Source: Acidobacteriota bacterium | GTDB taxonomy: Bacteria > Acidobacteriota > Vicinamibacteria > Fen-336 | DNA: 57,339 nucleotides | Direction of reading: 5' to 3' | Assembly: GCA_011526565.1 (NCBI GenBank) | Contig: WYBL01000115.1 | Span: forward strand, 1-57,339 | Made by a program: the position numbers and the translations under genes | Notes under the pieces: model-generated | The model's input: only the letters and a program-made list of their open reading frames with translations | Told to the model about the DNA's origin: nothing | Database searches by the model: none | Shown: piece by piece, positions 8,560 through 15,997 of the stretch | Layout of the letters: each line of letters begins with the position of its first letter | Numbering within the stretch: position 1 is the stretch's first letter

Positions 8560-10218
8560 ATGAAGCAGTCGATCCCCGCCGCGCTCGCGCTGGCCCTGGC
8601 GGCGACAGCCGCGTCCGCTGCTCCCCCACCCGCCGACCGCGTGTTCCTCCGGGGCCGGGTCTGGACCGGCGATCCGTCGCGCCCGCGGGCGGAGGCGCTC
8701 GCCGTGCGCGGCGACCGCCTCTCCGCAGTCGGCAGCGACGTCGAGGTGCGGGCCCTGATCGGCCCCGCGACGGAGGTCGTGGAGCTGCGAGGCGCCTTCG
8801 TCGCGCCGGGCTTCAACGACGCCCACATCCACTTCCTCGTGGTGCCGACCGTCGAGCTCGACCAGGTGTGGGAGGTGGCCGAGATCCAGCGCCGCATCCG
8901 AACGTACGCCGAGGCCAACCCCGCGGCAGCCTGGGTCACGGGCCGCGGCTGGTTCTACGGCGCGTTTCCAGGCGGGCTGCCGCACAAGGACCTGCTCGAC
9001 GCGGTCGTGCCCGACCGCCCCGCGTTCATGACCGGTTACGACGGCCACACGGGCTGGGCCAACTCGAAGGCGCTGGCGGCGGCCGGCATCACCCGCGACA
9101 CGCCGGACCCGGAGGACGGCGTGATCGCCCGCGACGCGCAGGGCGAGCCGACCGGCGTGCTCAAGGAGGCGGCGATGGGCCTGGTCCGTCGCCTGATCCC
9201 GCGGCCGAGCGAAGACGAGCTCTACCGCGCGTTGAAGCTGCGGCTCGACCAGGCGGCCTCGTACGGCATCACCTCGATCCAGAACGCGTCGGCGATCGAG
9301 CTGCCGGTCTACGAGCGGGTGATGAACGAGGGCGGGCTGAAGGTCCGCGTCACCTCGGCGCTGCCCTTCAGGAAGGACCCGGCGCCGGAAGAGGTCGCCC
9401 GCTACGAGGAACTGCGGCGCCGCTACCGCGGGCCGCTGCTGCGCTACGGGATTCTCAAGGGGATGCTCGACGGCGTGGTCGAGTCGAAGACCGCGGCGAT
9501 GTTCGACGACTACGCGACGGGGGGAGGCCACGGCCACCTCAACTGGGGCGACGAGGACCTGAAGGCCGCGGCGGCGTTCTGGGACGCGCGCGGATGGCAG
9601 ATCGAGCTGCACGCGATCGGCGACCGCGCCATCGACCAGGCGCTGTCCGCCTTCGAGCACGCCGCCCGCGTGAACGGCGTGCGCGACAGCCGCCACCGCG
9701 TCGAGCACGTCGAGGCCCCGCGCGCGGCGGACATCGCGCGCTTCGCCCACGGCGGCGTGATCGCCTCGACCCAGGCGCTGTTCGCCAACCCCGACAAGAA
9801 CACGCTCGAGGTCTACGCGGCGAACCTCGGCCCGGACCGCTCGGCACGGGCGATGGCGTTCCGGCTGTTCGACGAGGCGGGGGTGCGGCAACCCTTCGGC
9901 TCCGACTGGCCGGTGTTCCCGATGGAGGTGCGGCTCGGGCTCTACGCCGCGGTGACCCGCACGACCCCGGAGGGCCAGCCGCCCGGTGGCTGGGAGCCGC
10001 ATCTCACCGTGTCCGCCGAGGCGGCGCTGTGCCACTTCACGGTCGACGGCGCCTACGCGAGCTTCGAGGAGGACATCAAGGGCACGCTGGCGCCCGGGAA
10101 GCTGGCCGACTTCGTCGTGCTCTCGGAAGACGTGACCGCGCCGCCCGCCCGCCGCATCCTCGACGCCCGGGTGCTGAGGACCGTGATGGGCGGGCGGGAC
10201 ACGTACCGGGCGCCTTGA
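8560..10218 (+). CDS. Exported amidohydrolase, YtcJ-like (amidohydrolase family 3)
   Basis: A 552-aa metal-dependent hydrolase with a signal peptide (residues 1-21, ending ATAASAAPPP). The composite N-terminal domain begins RVFLRGRVWTGDPSRPRA. The first metal motif is GFNDAHIHF (His89, His91). Further ligands are suggested by HAIGDRAID, RHRVEHVEA and FGSDWPVFPM, and the C-terminal strand LAPGKLADFVVLSED closes the barrel-flanking sandwich. The family acts on N-acyl or urea-like bonds; the substrate cannot be read. It is divergent from the kinase gene, with 141 bases between. GGAGG lies 6 bases before the ATG. tRNA-Glu follows 37 bases downstream. Confidence 0.9.
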   Translation: MKQSIPAALALALAATAASAAPPPADRVFLRGRVWTGDPSRPRAEALAVRGDRLSAVGSDVEVRALIGPATEVVELRGAFVAPGFNDAHIHFLVVPTVELDQVWEVAEIQRRIRTYAEANPAAAWVTGRGWFYGAFPGGLPHKDLLDAVVPDRPAFMTGYDGHTGWANSKALAAAGITRDTPDPEDGVIARDAQGEPTGVLKEAAMGLVRRLIPRPSEDELYRALKLRLDQAASYGITSIQNASAIELPVYERVMNEGGLKVRVTSALPFRKDPAPEEVARYEELRRRYRGPLLRYGILKGMLDGVVESKTAAMFDDYATGGGHGHLNWGDEDLKAAAAFWDARGWQIELHAIGDRAIDQALSAFEHAARVNGVRDSRHRVEHVEAPRAADIARFAHGGVIASTQALFANPDKNTLEVYAANLGPDRSARAMAFRLFDEAGVRQPFGSDWPVFPMEVRLGLYAAVTRTTPEGQPPGGWEPHLTVSAEAALCHFTVDGAYASFEEDIKGTLAPGKLADFVVLSEDVTAPPARRILDARVLRTVMGGRDTYRAP

Positions 10219-10243
10219 CCGGAGCGCCCCGGATTCGTATATT
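10215..10243 (+). promoter_or_regulatory. Promoter for tRNA-Glu
   Basis: TTGACC (10215-10220), a 17-base spacer and TATATT (10238-10243) form a strong sigma70-type promoter. The predicted start near 10250 is only about 6 bases before the mature tRNA. The -35 box overlaps the amidohydrolase stop codon (10216-10218). Confidence 0.85.
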
Positions 10244-10255
10244 GACCGGGTCGCT

Positions 10256-10330
10256 GGCGCTATCGTCTAGGGGTTAGGACGAATGGTTCTCAGCCATTAA
10301 ACCAGGGTTCGAATCCCTGTAGCGCTACCA
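10256..10330 (+). tRNA. tRNA-Glu (anticodon CTC)
   Basis: Acceptor arms GGCGCTA and TAGCGCT pair (with a terminal G:U), then A and an encoded CCA. The D arm GTCTAGGGGTTAGGAC and TC at positions 8-9 match glutamate tRNAs. Anticodon stem AATGG/CCATT encloses TTCTCAG, anticodon CTC, reading GAG, as expected in a high-GC genome. Confidence 0.96.
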
Positions 10331-10347
10331 ACCCGTCTCCGGGTCCG

Positions 10348-10374
10348 GCCGCCGCCAGGCGGCTTTCGTGTTTT
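10348..10374 (+). terminator. Rho-independent terminator after tRNA-Glu
   Basis: A hairpin GCCGCC-GCCA-GGCGGC (10348-10363) is followed by TTTCGTGTTTT. It lies 18 bases after the tRNA and closes its transcription unit. Confidence 0.75.
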
Positions 10375-10441
10375 CTGAGGTCGAGCGCCCGGTCGCGTTG
10401 CTCAGTGAGTTGGCGACGGTGGGACCGGTGAGCGGCCCAAG

Positions 10442-10485
10442 TTGTCATTTGCTTGGCAAGTGCGATACCCTGACATCCAGTGTCA
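10442..10485 (+). promoter_or_regulatory. Putative promoter and operator of the HTH regulator gene
   Basis: TTGTCA (10442-10447), a 16-base spacer and GATACC (10464-10469) form a weak promoter. Immediately downstream is the inverted repeat TGACA-TCCAG-TGTCA (10471-10485), which would overlap the transcription start. Its position suggests autorepression by the downstream HTH protein. This is inference from layout. Confidence 0.4.
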
Positions 10486-10522
10486 TGGGTAGTTTCTATG
10501 GCGCGCACTGAGGAGTGAGCTG

Positions 10523-10963
10523 ATGCCCAATCTCGCCTCCGCCATTCGCGCGGAGATCCGTTCGGAGTTGACGCGCGCCCAGCAGCGGGCGACGGGCGGC
10601 CGGCTGGCGGCGGAAGTCGAAAAGCTGCGGGGCAGAGTCGCGGAGCAGGGGCGGCTGATCGCGCGCCTCGAGCGCCGCCTCGGGCGCGGCGCGAAGGCGG
10701 CCGGGGCGACCGGCACGCCGTGGGCGCGGAAGGCAGGCTCGGTCGCCGCCGCCGCGCGCGCGGCGGGTCTCGATCCCAAGGCGCTGCTCGCGTTCCGCAA
10801 GAGCCTCGGCCTGTCGCGGATCGATTTCGCCGCCAAGGCCGGCGTCTCGTCCGGTTCCATCTTCCTGTGGGAGAGCGGTCGCGCCGTGCCGCGCGGCAGT
10901 TCGCTCGACAAGCTCAAGAAGATGATGGCGAAGGGCGCCCCGAAGGGCGCCCGCAAGAACTAG
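10523..10963 (+). CDS. Small helix-turn-helix (XRE-like) DNA-binding protein with N-terminal coiled coil
   Basis: A 146-aa basic protein. Residues 1-60 (MPNLASAIRAEIRSELTRAQ then a heptad-rich stretch RLAAEVEKLRGRVAEQGRLI) predict a coiled coil. Residues about 85-135 form an XRE/Cro-type helix-turn-helix: LLAFRKSLGLSRIDFAAKAG then VSSGSIFLWESGRAVPR. The C-terminus is Lys-rich. The layout matches a recurrent bacterial family of small regulators with this N-terminus; no target is known. The start ATG has a GAGGAG site 8 bases upstream. An inverted repeat in the leader may be its own operator. Its stop codon sits inside a hairpin shared with the convergent NYN gene. Confidence 0.75.
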   Translation: MPNLASAIRAEIRSELTRAQQRATGGRLAAEVEKLRGRVAEQGRLIARLERRLGRGAKAAGATGTPWARKAGSVAAAARAAGLDPKALLAFRKSLGLSRIDFAAKAGVSSGSIFLWESGRAVPRGSSLDKLKKMMAKGAPKGARKN

Positions 10964-10977
10964 GGCCGGGCCCTAGT
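10959..10977. terminator. Hairpin spanning both stop codons of convergent genes
   Basis: Arms ACTAGGGC and GCCCTAGT enclose CGG. The TAG stop of the HTH gene (10961-10963) lies in the left arm and the TAG of the NYN gene (10975-10973) in the right arm. No T-run follows, so intrinsic termination is uncertain. Confidence 0.45.
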
Positions 10978-12214
10978 CCTCCTTCTTCGGTTCGCTCTCC
11001 GCGGGCGCGGCGGGCTCCCGCCGCGCCCAGGAGAACAGCGAGAACAGGCTGCGCTCGCTGCGAGACCGCGGGCGCGGCTCGTCGGCAGCCGCTTCTGCCG
11101 GCGCCGTCTCCACGGCGGTTTCTTCTTCGGTCGCCTCCGGCTCGTCGGCCTCGGGGCTCTCGTCCCCCTCGCCGGCCTCGGCCGCTCCCGACGCGGTCTC
11201 CGCGCCGACTCCGCCGCGACCGCGCCGTCCGCGACCGCGCCGCCGCCGGCCCCCGCGCTCGCCCCGCTCCGCGCCTTCGCCGGTGGCGGCCTCGGCATCG
11301 TCGGAGGTCGCGGCGGCCGCTTCCCCCTCGGTCGTCGGCGTGACTGCGGGCACCGTGGAGGGCGGAGGCGTGTGGCGGGCGTCGCGCGCCGCCGCCGGCG
11401 CGCTCGCGGGCGGCGCCGCGGCGACGGCCTGGCCGCCGACCGAAGCACCGGAGCCGAGGTCCTCGATCACGTAGCTGCCGCTGCGCTGGTCGCGGCGCAG
11501 GATCACGATGCCCTTGCGCTGCGCGTCCTCGAGCAGGTGCGAGAACGTGCGGTAGCCGTAGTAGGTCTCGTTGAACGAGGGCCGCTTGCGCTTCATGGTC
11601 TCCTTGACCATGGAGCCCCACAGCGATTCCTTGTTCTCGCGCTGCAGCGCCAGCACCGAGTCGACGAGAAGCGCGAAGCACTCCTGGATCTTCTCCGGCA
11701 GGTTGCCGACGATCTGCGGCATCGGCCGCTGGCGGGCGCGGACCAGGTCCTCGTAGAAGATGAACTCGTCGCAGTTCTCGGTCAGCAGGTCGGACGTGGA
11801 GTTCTTCACCCCCAGCCCGATCACGTGCTTGTCGTTCTCCTTGAGCTTGGAGACGAGCGGCGAGAAGTCGCTGTCGCCCGAGGCGATCACGAAGCAGTTG
11901 ATGTGCTCCTTCTGGAACGACAGGTCCATCGCGTCGACGACCAGCCGGATGTCCGCCGAGTTCTTGCCGCCGACCGACTTCTGCGGCACCTCGATCAGCT
12001 CGATCGCGGCCTCGTGGAAGGAGCGCTTGTAGTCCGAGTAGCGGGTCCAGTCGGCGTAGGCCTTCTTGACGAGCAGCTTGCCCTTGTCGAGCAGCCGCTC
12101 GAGCACGAGGTTGATGTCGAACTTGCGGTAGTGGGCGTCGCGGACGCCGATCGCGATGTTCTCGAAGTCGATGAAGAGCGCGATCCGCTGCTCGTCCGTG
12201 TTCGGCGCTGCCAA
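10973..12214 (-). CDS. NYN domain (PIN-like) ribonuclease-type protein with LOTUS/OST-HTH domain
   Basis: A 413-aa protein. Residues 10-160 are a NYN (LabA-type PIN-fold) domain with conserved acidic residues in ALFIDFENI, SADIRLVVDAMDL and ASGDSDFSPLV, consistent with a metal-dependent ribonuclease. Residues about 180-260 resemble an OST-HTH/LOTUS RNA-binding domain (IQECFALLVDSVLALQR..LLEDAQRKGIVILRRD). The rest is low-complexity: Ala/Pro, acidic, an Arg/Gly-rich patch (GGRRRRGRGRRGRGG) and a charged tail. The TTG start has GGAGG 7 bases upstream. NYN-LOTUS pairs are thought to act in RNA decay or processing; the RG patch supports RNA binding. It is convergent with the HTH gene. Confidence 0.85.
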   Translation of the reverse strand: MAAPNTDEQRIALFIDFENIAIGVRDAHYRKFDINLVLERLLDKGKLLVKKAYADWTRYSDYKRSFHEAAIELIEVPQKSVGGKNSADIRLVVDAMDLSFQKEHINCFVIASGDSDFSPLVSKLKENDKHVIGLGVKNSTSDLLTENCDEFIFYEDLVRARQRPMPQIVGNLPEKIQECFALLVDSVLALQRENKESLWGSMVKETMKRKRPSFNETYYGYRTFSHLLEDAQRKGIVILRRDQRSGSYVIEDLGSGASVGGQAVAAAPPASAPAAARDARHTPPPSTVPAVTPTTEGEAAAATSDDAEAATGEGAERGERGGRRRRGRGRRGRGGVGAETASGAAEAGEGDESPEADEPEATEEETAVETAPAEAAADEPRPRSRSERSLFSLFSWARREPAAPAESEPKKED

Positions 12215-12421
12215 AGGGTTCCTCCCGAGTCGTTTTTCACCGGGGGCGTCCCGCGCGCGTGGGCGCAGCAGGGGACACCCCCTCCGCCGGCCAGGAGTGG
12301 CCCGGGCGGCATTGCCCGGGTCTTTCCCGGGCCCGCGGGGAAGCTGAGGCTAACACACGGGAGGGTCGGCGGATAATGCCCCCCGGCCGCCCCCCGACGC
12401 GGCCCGCCAGGAGGGGAACCC

Positions 12422-12886
12422 ATGAAGCTGCGCCGCCCGCTCGCCTTCGCTGCCGTCGCCCTCGTCTCCGCCGCGCTCGGCTACGCCGCCGGCGCCCCCG
12501 AGGGGCATCGCCGCATCACGCCCGAAGGAGTGCCGCTGCGGCCGGCCGCCCCGTTCACGCCGGGAGTGATGGCGGGCGACCTGCTCTATCTCTCCGGGAA
12601 CATCGGCACCGACCCGGCCACCGGAAAGGTGCCCGCGGCGTTCGGCGACGCGGCCCGCCAGTGCCTGCTGAACCAGGAGGCGATCCTGAAGGCGGCCGGG
12701 CTCGGATGGGAGGACGTGGTCAAGGTCAACGTCTACGTCGAGGACATGGCCCGCTACGAGGAGTTCAACCAGATCTACATCAAGGCGCTCCCCGCGCCCT
12801 ACCCGGCCCGCACCTTCGTCGCGGTCGCCGACCTGCCCGGCGGCGCCCAGGTCGAGGTCGAAGCCGTCGCCGTCCGCCGTCGCTGA
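12422..12886 (+). CDS. Exported RidA family (YjgF/YER057c/UK114) protein
   Basis: A 154-aa protein: an N-terminal signal or anchor segment (residues 1-25, KLRRPLAFAAVALVSAALGY) precedes a complete RidA domain (about 33-152). Landmarks are LLYLSGNIGTDPATGK, the central QCLLNQEAILKAAGLGWEDVV, VNVYVEDMARYEEFN and the active-site Arg in PYPARTFVAV (Arg130) that binds imine carboxylates. Cytosolic RidA hydrolyses reactive enamines/imines; the signal sequence places this one outside the cytoplasm, so its substrate may differ. GAGGGG lies just upstream of the ATG; GATAAT at 12372-12377 could be a -10 box but has no clear -35. Confidence 0.85.
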   Translation: MKLRRPLAFAAVALVSAALGYAAGAPEGHRRITPEGVPLRPAAPFTPGVMAGDLLYLSGNIGTDPATGKVPAAFGDAARQCLLNQEAILKAAGLGWEDVVKVNVYVEDMARYEEFNQIYIKALPAPYPARTFVAVADLPGGAQVEVEAVAVRRR

Positions 12887-12917
12887 CGACACCGGAGAGA
12901 GATTTTCCCGGGAACCT

Positions 12918-12939
12918 CTATACCGTCCGGTACGTATAG
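12918..12939. promoter_or_regulatory. Palindromic operator upstream of the TetR/efflux operon
   Basis: CTATAC (12918-12923) and GTATAG (12934-12939) are inverted arms, and the inner core TACCG-TC-CGGTA (12921-12932) is a second nested palindrome. The site ends 6 bases before the GTG start of the TetR gene. TetR proteins bind such sites as dimers, so autoregulation of the tetR-efflux operon is likely. Confidence 0.65.
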
Positions 12940-12945
12940 AGAGCC

Positions 12946-13542
12946 GTGAGTGCACCGGGCGAGGCCTCGAGTCGCGACCGTATCCTCCAGAAGTCGATGG
13001 AGTTGTTCGCGGAGCGCGGGTACGAGGCCACGTCCGTCCGTGAGATCTGCGAAGCTGCCGGACTGACCAAGCCGACCCTCTACCACTTCTTCGGCTCGAA
13101 GGAGGGGGTGTTTCGCGCGCTGGTCGAGGGGGCGCTGGCCGAGATCAGCACCGAACTCGCGGCGGCCCTGGATGCGCCGGGCCCGGTCCGCGCCCGGCTG
13201 CGGGCCTTCGCGCGGCTCTACTTCGAGCGCACCCGCGCCCGTCGCCCGCTGATGCGCCTGATCTTCTCGCTCGTGCACAACCCGCCGGCCGCGGGCGGTC
13301 CGATCGACTGCACCGCGTACTACGACGCCACCGCAGGGCGCGTGGCGGCGGTGCTCGAGCAGGGCGTCGCGAGCGGCGAACTGCGGCCCGGCCCGTTCGA
13401 GCCGCGGCTGCTCGTCTTCATGGGCGGCCTCGCGGAGTCGCTCGCCGGCAACCTGATCGCCGGCCGGCCGGAGCTGACGCCCGAGCTGGCCGACGCCCTC
13501 GTCGACACCGTGCTCGACGGCTGGACCCCGAAACCCGAATGA
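12946..13542 (+). CDS. TetR/AcrR family transcriptional regulator of RND efflux operon
   Basis: A 198-aa repressor-type protein. The N-terminal HTH is plain: RILQKSMELFAERGYEATSV, then REICEAAGLTKPTLYHFFGS and KEGVFRALV (residues 10-60). The C-terminal helical ligand domain fills the rest. GTG start; a palindrome lies directly upstream and probably overlaps the promoter. Its TGA overlaps the ATG of the TolC-like gene (ATGA), so regulator and pump are co-transcribed and the pump is presumably induced by its substrates. The ligand cannot be predicted. Confidence 0.9.
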   Translation: MSAPGEASSRDRILQKSMELFAERGYEATSVREICEAAGLTKPTLYHFFGSKEGVFRALVEGALAEISTELAAALDAPGPVRARLRAFARLYFERTRARRPLMRLIFSLVHNPPAAGGPIDCTAYYDATAGRVAAVLEQGVASGELRPGPFEPRLLVFMGGLAESLAGNLIAGRPELTPELADALVDTVLDGWTPKPE

Positions 13543-14864
13543 GAACTGCCACCCTGACGTTCGCCCTGTCCCTGGCCGCACTTTCGCCCGTGGCGGGCGC
13601 CGAGCCCCTGTCCCGCGCCCAGGTCGTGGAGGCGGCGCTCTCCGCCAACCCCGACGTGGTGAAGGCGCTCGAGGACCTCGCCATCCTGCGCGGCCGCGGC
13701 CGCGAGGCGCTGGCCGACGCGCTGCCCGAGGTCCAGCTCCTCGGCATCGCCCAGCGCTTCCGCGACCCCGCGCTGCTCAACAGCTCCAGCTTCGACGCGT
13801 TTCCGCCCGAGCTGCGCGACTCGCTGGCGCCGATCCCCGCGAACCTGTACGACGGCATGGTCACGGTGCGGCAGACGCTGTTCAGCTTCCGGCTCGGCGC
13901 CGCGATCCGCGCCGCGCGCCACGCGATCCACCTCGGCGAGGAGCAGGTGCGCCAGGCCCGCCAGGACGTGGCGCTCGAGGCGGTGCGCGCCTACGACGCC
14001 TACCTGCTGGCCCTGGCCAAGGTCGACGTGGCAGGCAAGGCGCTGCGCCAGAAGGAAGTGCACCTCGAGAACGCCCGCAACCGCCGCGCAGCGGGTGTCG
14101 CCACCGAGCTCGACGTGCTGCGCTCCCAGGTCGACGTCGAGAACGCGCGGGCACTGCGGATCCGTTTCGAGGGCGAAGCCGCCGAGGCGGCGGCGACGAT
14201 CAACGCGGTGATGGTGCGCGACGTCGACACCCCGATCGAGCCGACCGACAGCCTCGATTACGAGCCGTTCGACGTCGAGCTCCAGGCGCTGGTCAAGGAG
14301 GCGTGGGCCGAGCGGCCGGAGGTGAAGGCCGCGCTGGCGACCGAGAAGGCCTACGAGGAGTTCGTCACCGTGGCCCGCGCCGACGGCCGCCCGCGGCTCG
14401 ACTTCGACGGCAGCTTCGGCTGGTCGGTGCGCCAGACCGGCAACTTCTTCGAGGGCGATTACCAGCGCTGGGCGGCGCAAGTGAAGCTGACTGTGCCGCT
14501 GTTCGACGGCTGGCGCACGAAGGGCAAGGTCGCCCAGGCCCAGGCCGAGGCCGGCAAGCGCCGCCAGGAGACCCGCGCGCTCGACAACCGGGTTCGGCTG
14601 CAGGCGCAGCAGGCGGTGACGCGACTGCGCTCGGCGAAGAGCCTGCTGGGGGCCGCGGACCTCTCGGTGACCCAGGCCCGCCGCGCGCTGGAGATGACGC
14701 AGGCCAACTACAAGGCGGGCGCGGCCACGACGCTCGACGTGCTCGATGCCCAGGCCGCGCTGACGCTGGCCGAGAGCACCCGGGTCGAGGCGCTGTACGC
14801 CCACGCCGGCGCCCGCGCCTTCGCCCGCTACGTGATGGGCCGCAGCCCGCTCGCCGGGAACTAG
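13539..14864 (+). CDS. TolC-family outer membrane efflux protein
   Basis: A 441-aa outer membrane factor that forms the exit duct of the tripartite pump. It has a signal peptide (residues 1-20, LSLAALSPVAGAEPL). Two OEP repeats are seen: long coiled-coil helices (residues 20-220 and 240-430), with family signatures LSRAQVVEAALSANPDV, AGVATELDVLRSQVDVENA and AGAATTLDVLDAQAALTLAE. The start overlaps the tetR stop by 4 bases. The adaptor gene follows 13 bases on. It may also serve the second RND pair at 23.9-28.4 kb, which has no outer membrane gene of its own. Confidence 0.92.
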   Translation: MRTATLTFALSLAALSPVAGAEPLSRAQVVEAALSANPDVVKALEDLAILRGRGREALADALPEVQLLGIAQRFRDPALLNSSSFDAFPPELRDSLAPIPANLYDGMVTVRQTLFSFRLGAAIRAARHAIHLGEEQVRQARQDVALEAVRAYDAYLLALAKVDVAGKALRQKEVHLENARNRRAAGVATELDVLRSQVDVENARALRIRFEGEAAEAAATINAVMVRDVDTPIEPTDSLDYEPFDVELQALVKEAWAERPEVKAALATEKAYEEFVTVARADGRPRLDFDGSFGWSVRQTGNFFEGDYQRWAAQVKLTVPLFDGWRTKGKVAQAQAEAGKRRQETRALDNRVRLQAQQAVTRLRSAKSLLGAADLSVTQARRALEMTQANYKAGAATTLDVLDAQAALTLAESTRVEALYAHAGARAFARYVMGRSPLAGN

Positions 14865-14877
14865 GAAATCCACGCCA

Positions 14878-15993
14878 ATGAGTGCCGGGAGAACCTGGAA
14901 CATGAGCCGCGCAGTCGTCGTCCTCGCACCGCTGCTGCTGTCTGCCTGCGGCGGCGCGCCGCCCCCGCCCGCCGCGCCGCGCGCGCTGCCGGTGCGCGTC
15001 GCCACGGTCGAGACCCGGGACCTCGAGGACCGGCTGGCGCTCAACGGCTCGCTGCGGCCGCGGCGCCAGGTCGAGGTGGTCGCCGAGGTCGCGGCGCGGC
15101 TCGTCGCCGTCGTCCGCGACGAAGGCGCCCGCGTGGGCGACGGCGAGGTGATCGCCCGCCTCGACGACACCGACTACCGCCTCGCCCACGATCGGGCCCG
15201 CGCGGTGCTGGCGGTCGCGGAGGCCAACCAGGCCCACGCGGTCGCCGAGAAGGAGCGCGCCGACAACCTGCGCCAGACGGGCGGCATCACCGACAAGGAC
15301 CACCTGTCGGCCGAGGTCGGGCTGCAGGTGGCCGCCGCCTCGCTGCTGCAGGCGAAGGCCGAGGTGGCGATCGCGGCGCAGCAGCTCGCCCGCTGCGAGA
15401 TCAGGGCCCCGTTCGCCGGCCGTGTCGCACGCCGCCACGCGGACCCCGGCGCGATGCTCGCGAGCGGGACCCCGGTCTTCACGGTGGTCGACGACACGGT
15501 GCTGGAGTTCCGCTCCGAGGTGCCCTCGGCGGACTTCGGCAAGCTGAAGCTGGGCGCCCCCGTCTCGCTGACCGTCGACGCGCTGGACGGCTACGTCGCG
15601 GAGGGGCGCCTCGTGCGCATCGCGCCGCTGGTGGACGATCGCAACCGAACGTTCGAGGCCGTGGTCGAGGTCGCGAACGGGCAGCGCCTGGTGGGCGGCC
15701 TGTTCGCCCGCGCCGCGGTGCGCGTCGGCACAGTGCCCGGCGCCCTGGTGGTGCCGCCGACGGCCCTGGTCCGCGAGGGTGCCGATCCCGACCGCGCGCT
15801 GGTGTTCGTGGTGATCGCGGGGGACAAGGTCGAGCGCCGCGAGGTCACGCTCGGCGTCGAGAGCGCGGAGGCGACCCAGGTCCGCGAGGGGCTGCGCGCG
15901 GGCGAGAACGTCGTGCTCGACCCGCCAGCCTCGCTCGCGAACGGGGCGCCGGTCGAGCCGCAGGCCGCCGCCGTGCCGTCCCCCCGCGGGTAG
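14878..15993 (+). CDS. RND efflux periplasmic adaptor (membrane fusion) lipoprotein
   Basis: A 371-aa HlyD/AcrA-type adaptor. The N-terminus carries a lipoprotein signal with lipobox LLSACG. A second in-frame ATG at 14902 (MSRAVVVLAPLLLSAC) gives an equally good signal peptide and is a possible true start. Barrel-sandwich halves are LNGSLRPRRQVEVVAEVAAR and CEIRAPFAGRVARRHADPG, flanking a coiled hairpin (residues 100-170), followed by beta-barrel and membrane-proximal domains (VVPPTALVREG). It links the TolC-like protein to the pump encoded 4 bases downstream. Confidence 0.92.
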   Translation: MSAGRTWNMSRAVVVLAPLLLSACGGAPPPPAAPRALPVRVATVETRDLEDRLALNGSLRPRRQVEVVAEVAARLVAVVRDEGARVGDGEVIARLDDTDYRLAHDRARAVLAVAEANQAHAVAEKERADNLRQTGGITDKDHLSAEVGLQVAAASLLQAKAEVAIAAQQLARCEIRAPFAGRVARRHADPGAMLASGTPVFTVVDDTVLEFRSEVPSADFGKLKLGAPVSLTVDALDGYVAEGRLVRIAPLVDDRNRTFEAVVEVANGQRLVGGLFARAAVRVGTVPGALVVPPTALVREGADPDRALVFVVIAGDKVERREVTLGVESAEATQVREGLRAGENVVLDPPASLANGAPVEPQAAAVPSPRG

Positions 15994-15997
15994 GGCC

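Noticed and set aside
8419..10035. Upstream extension of the kinase frame to 10035
   Set aside because: It is antisense to the amidohydrolase gene, and the kinase domain starts directly at the TTG with GGAGG upstream.
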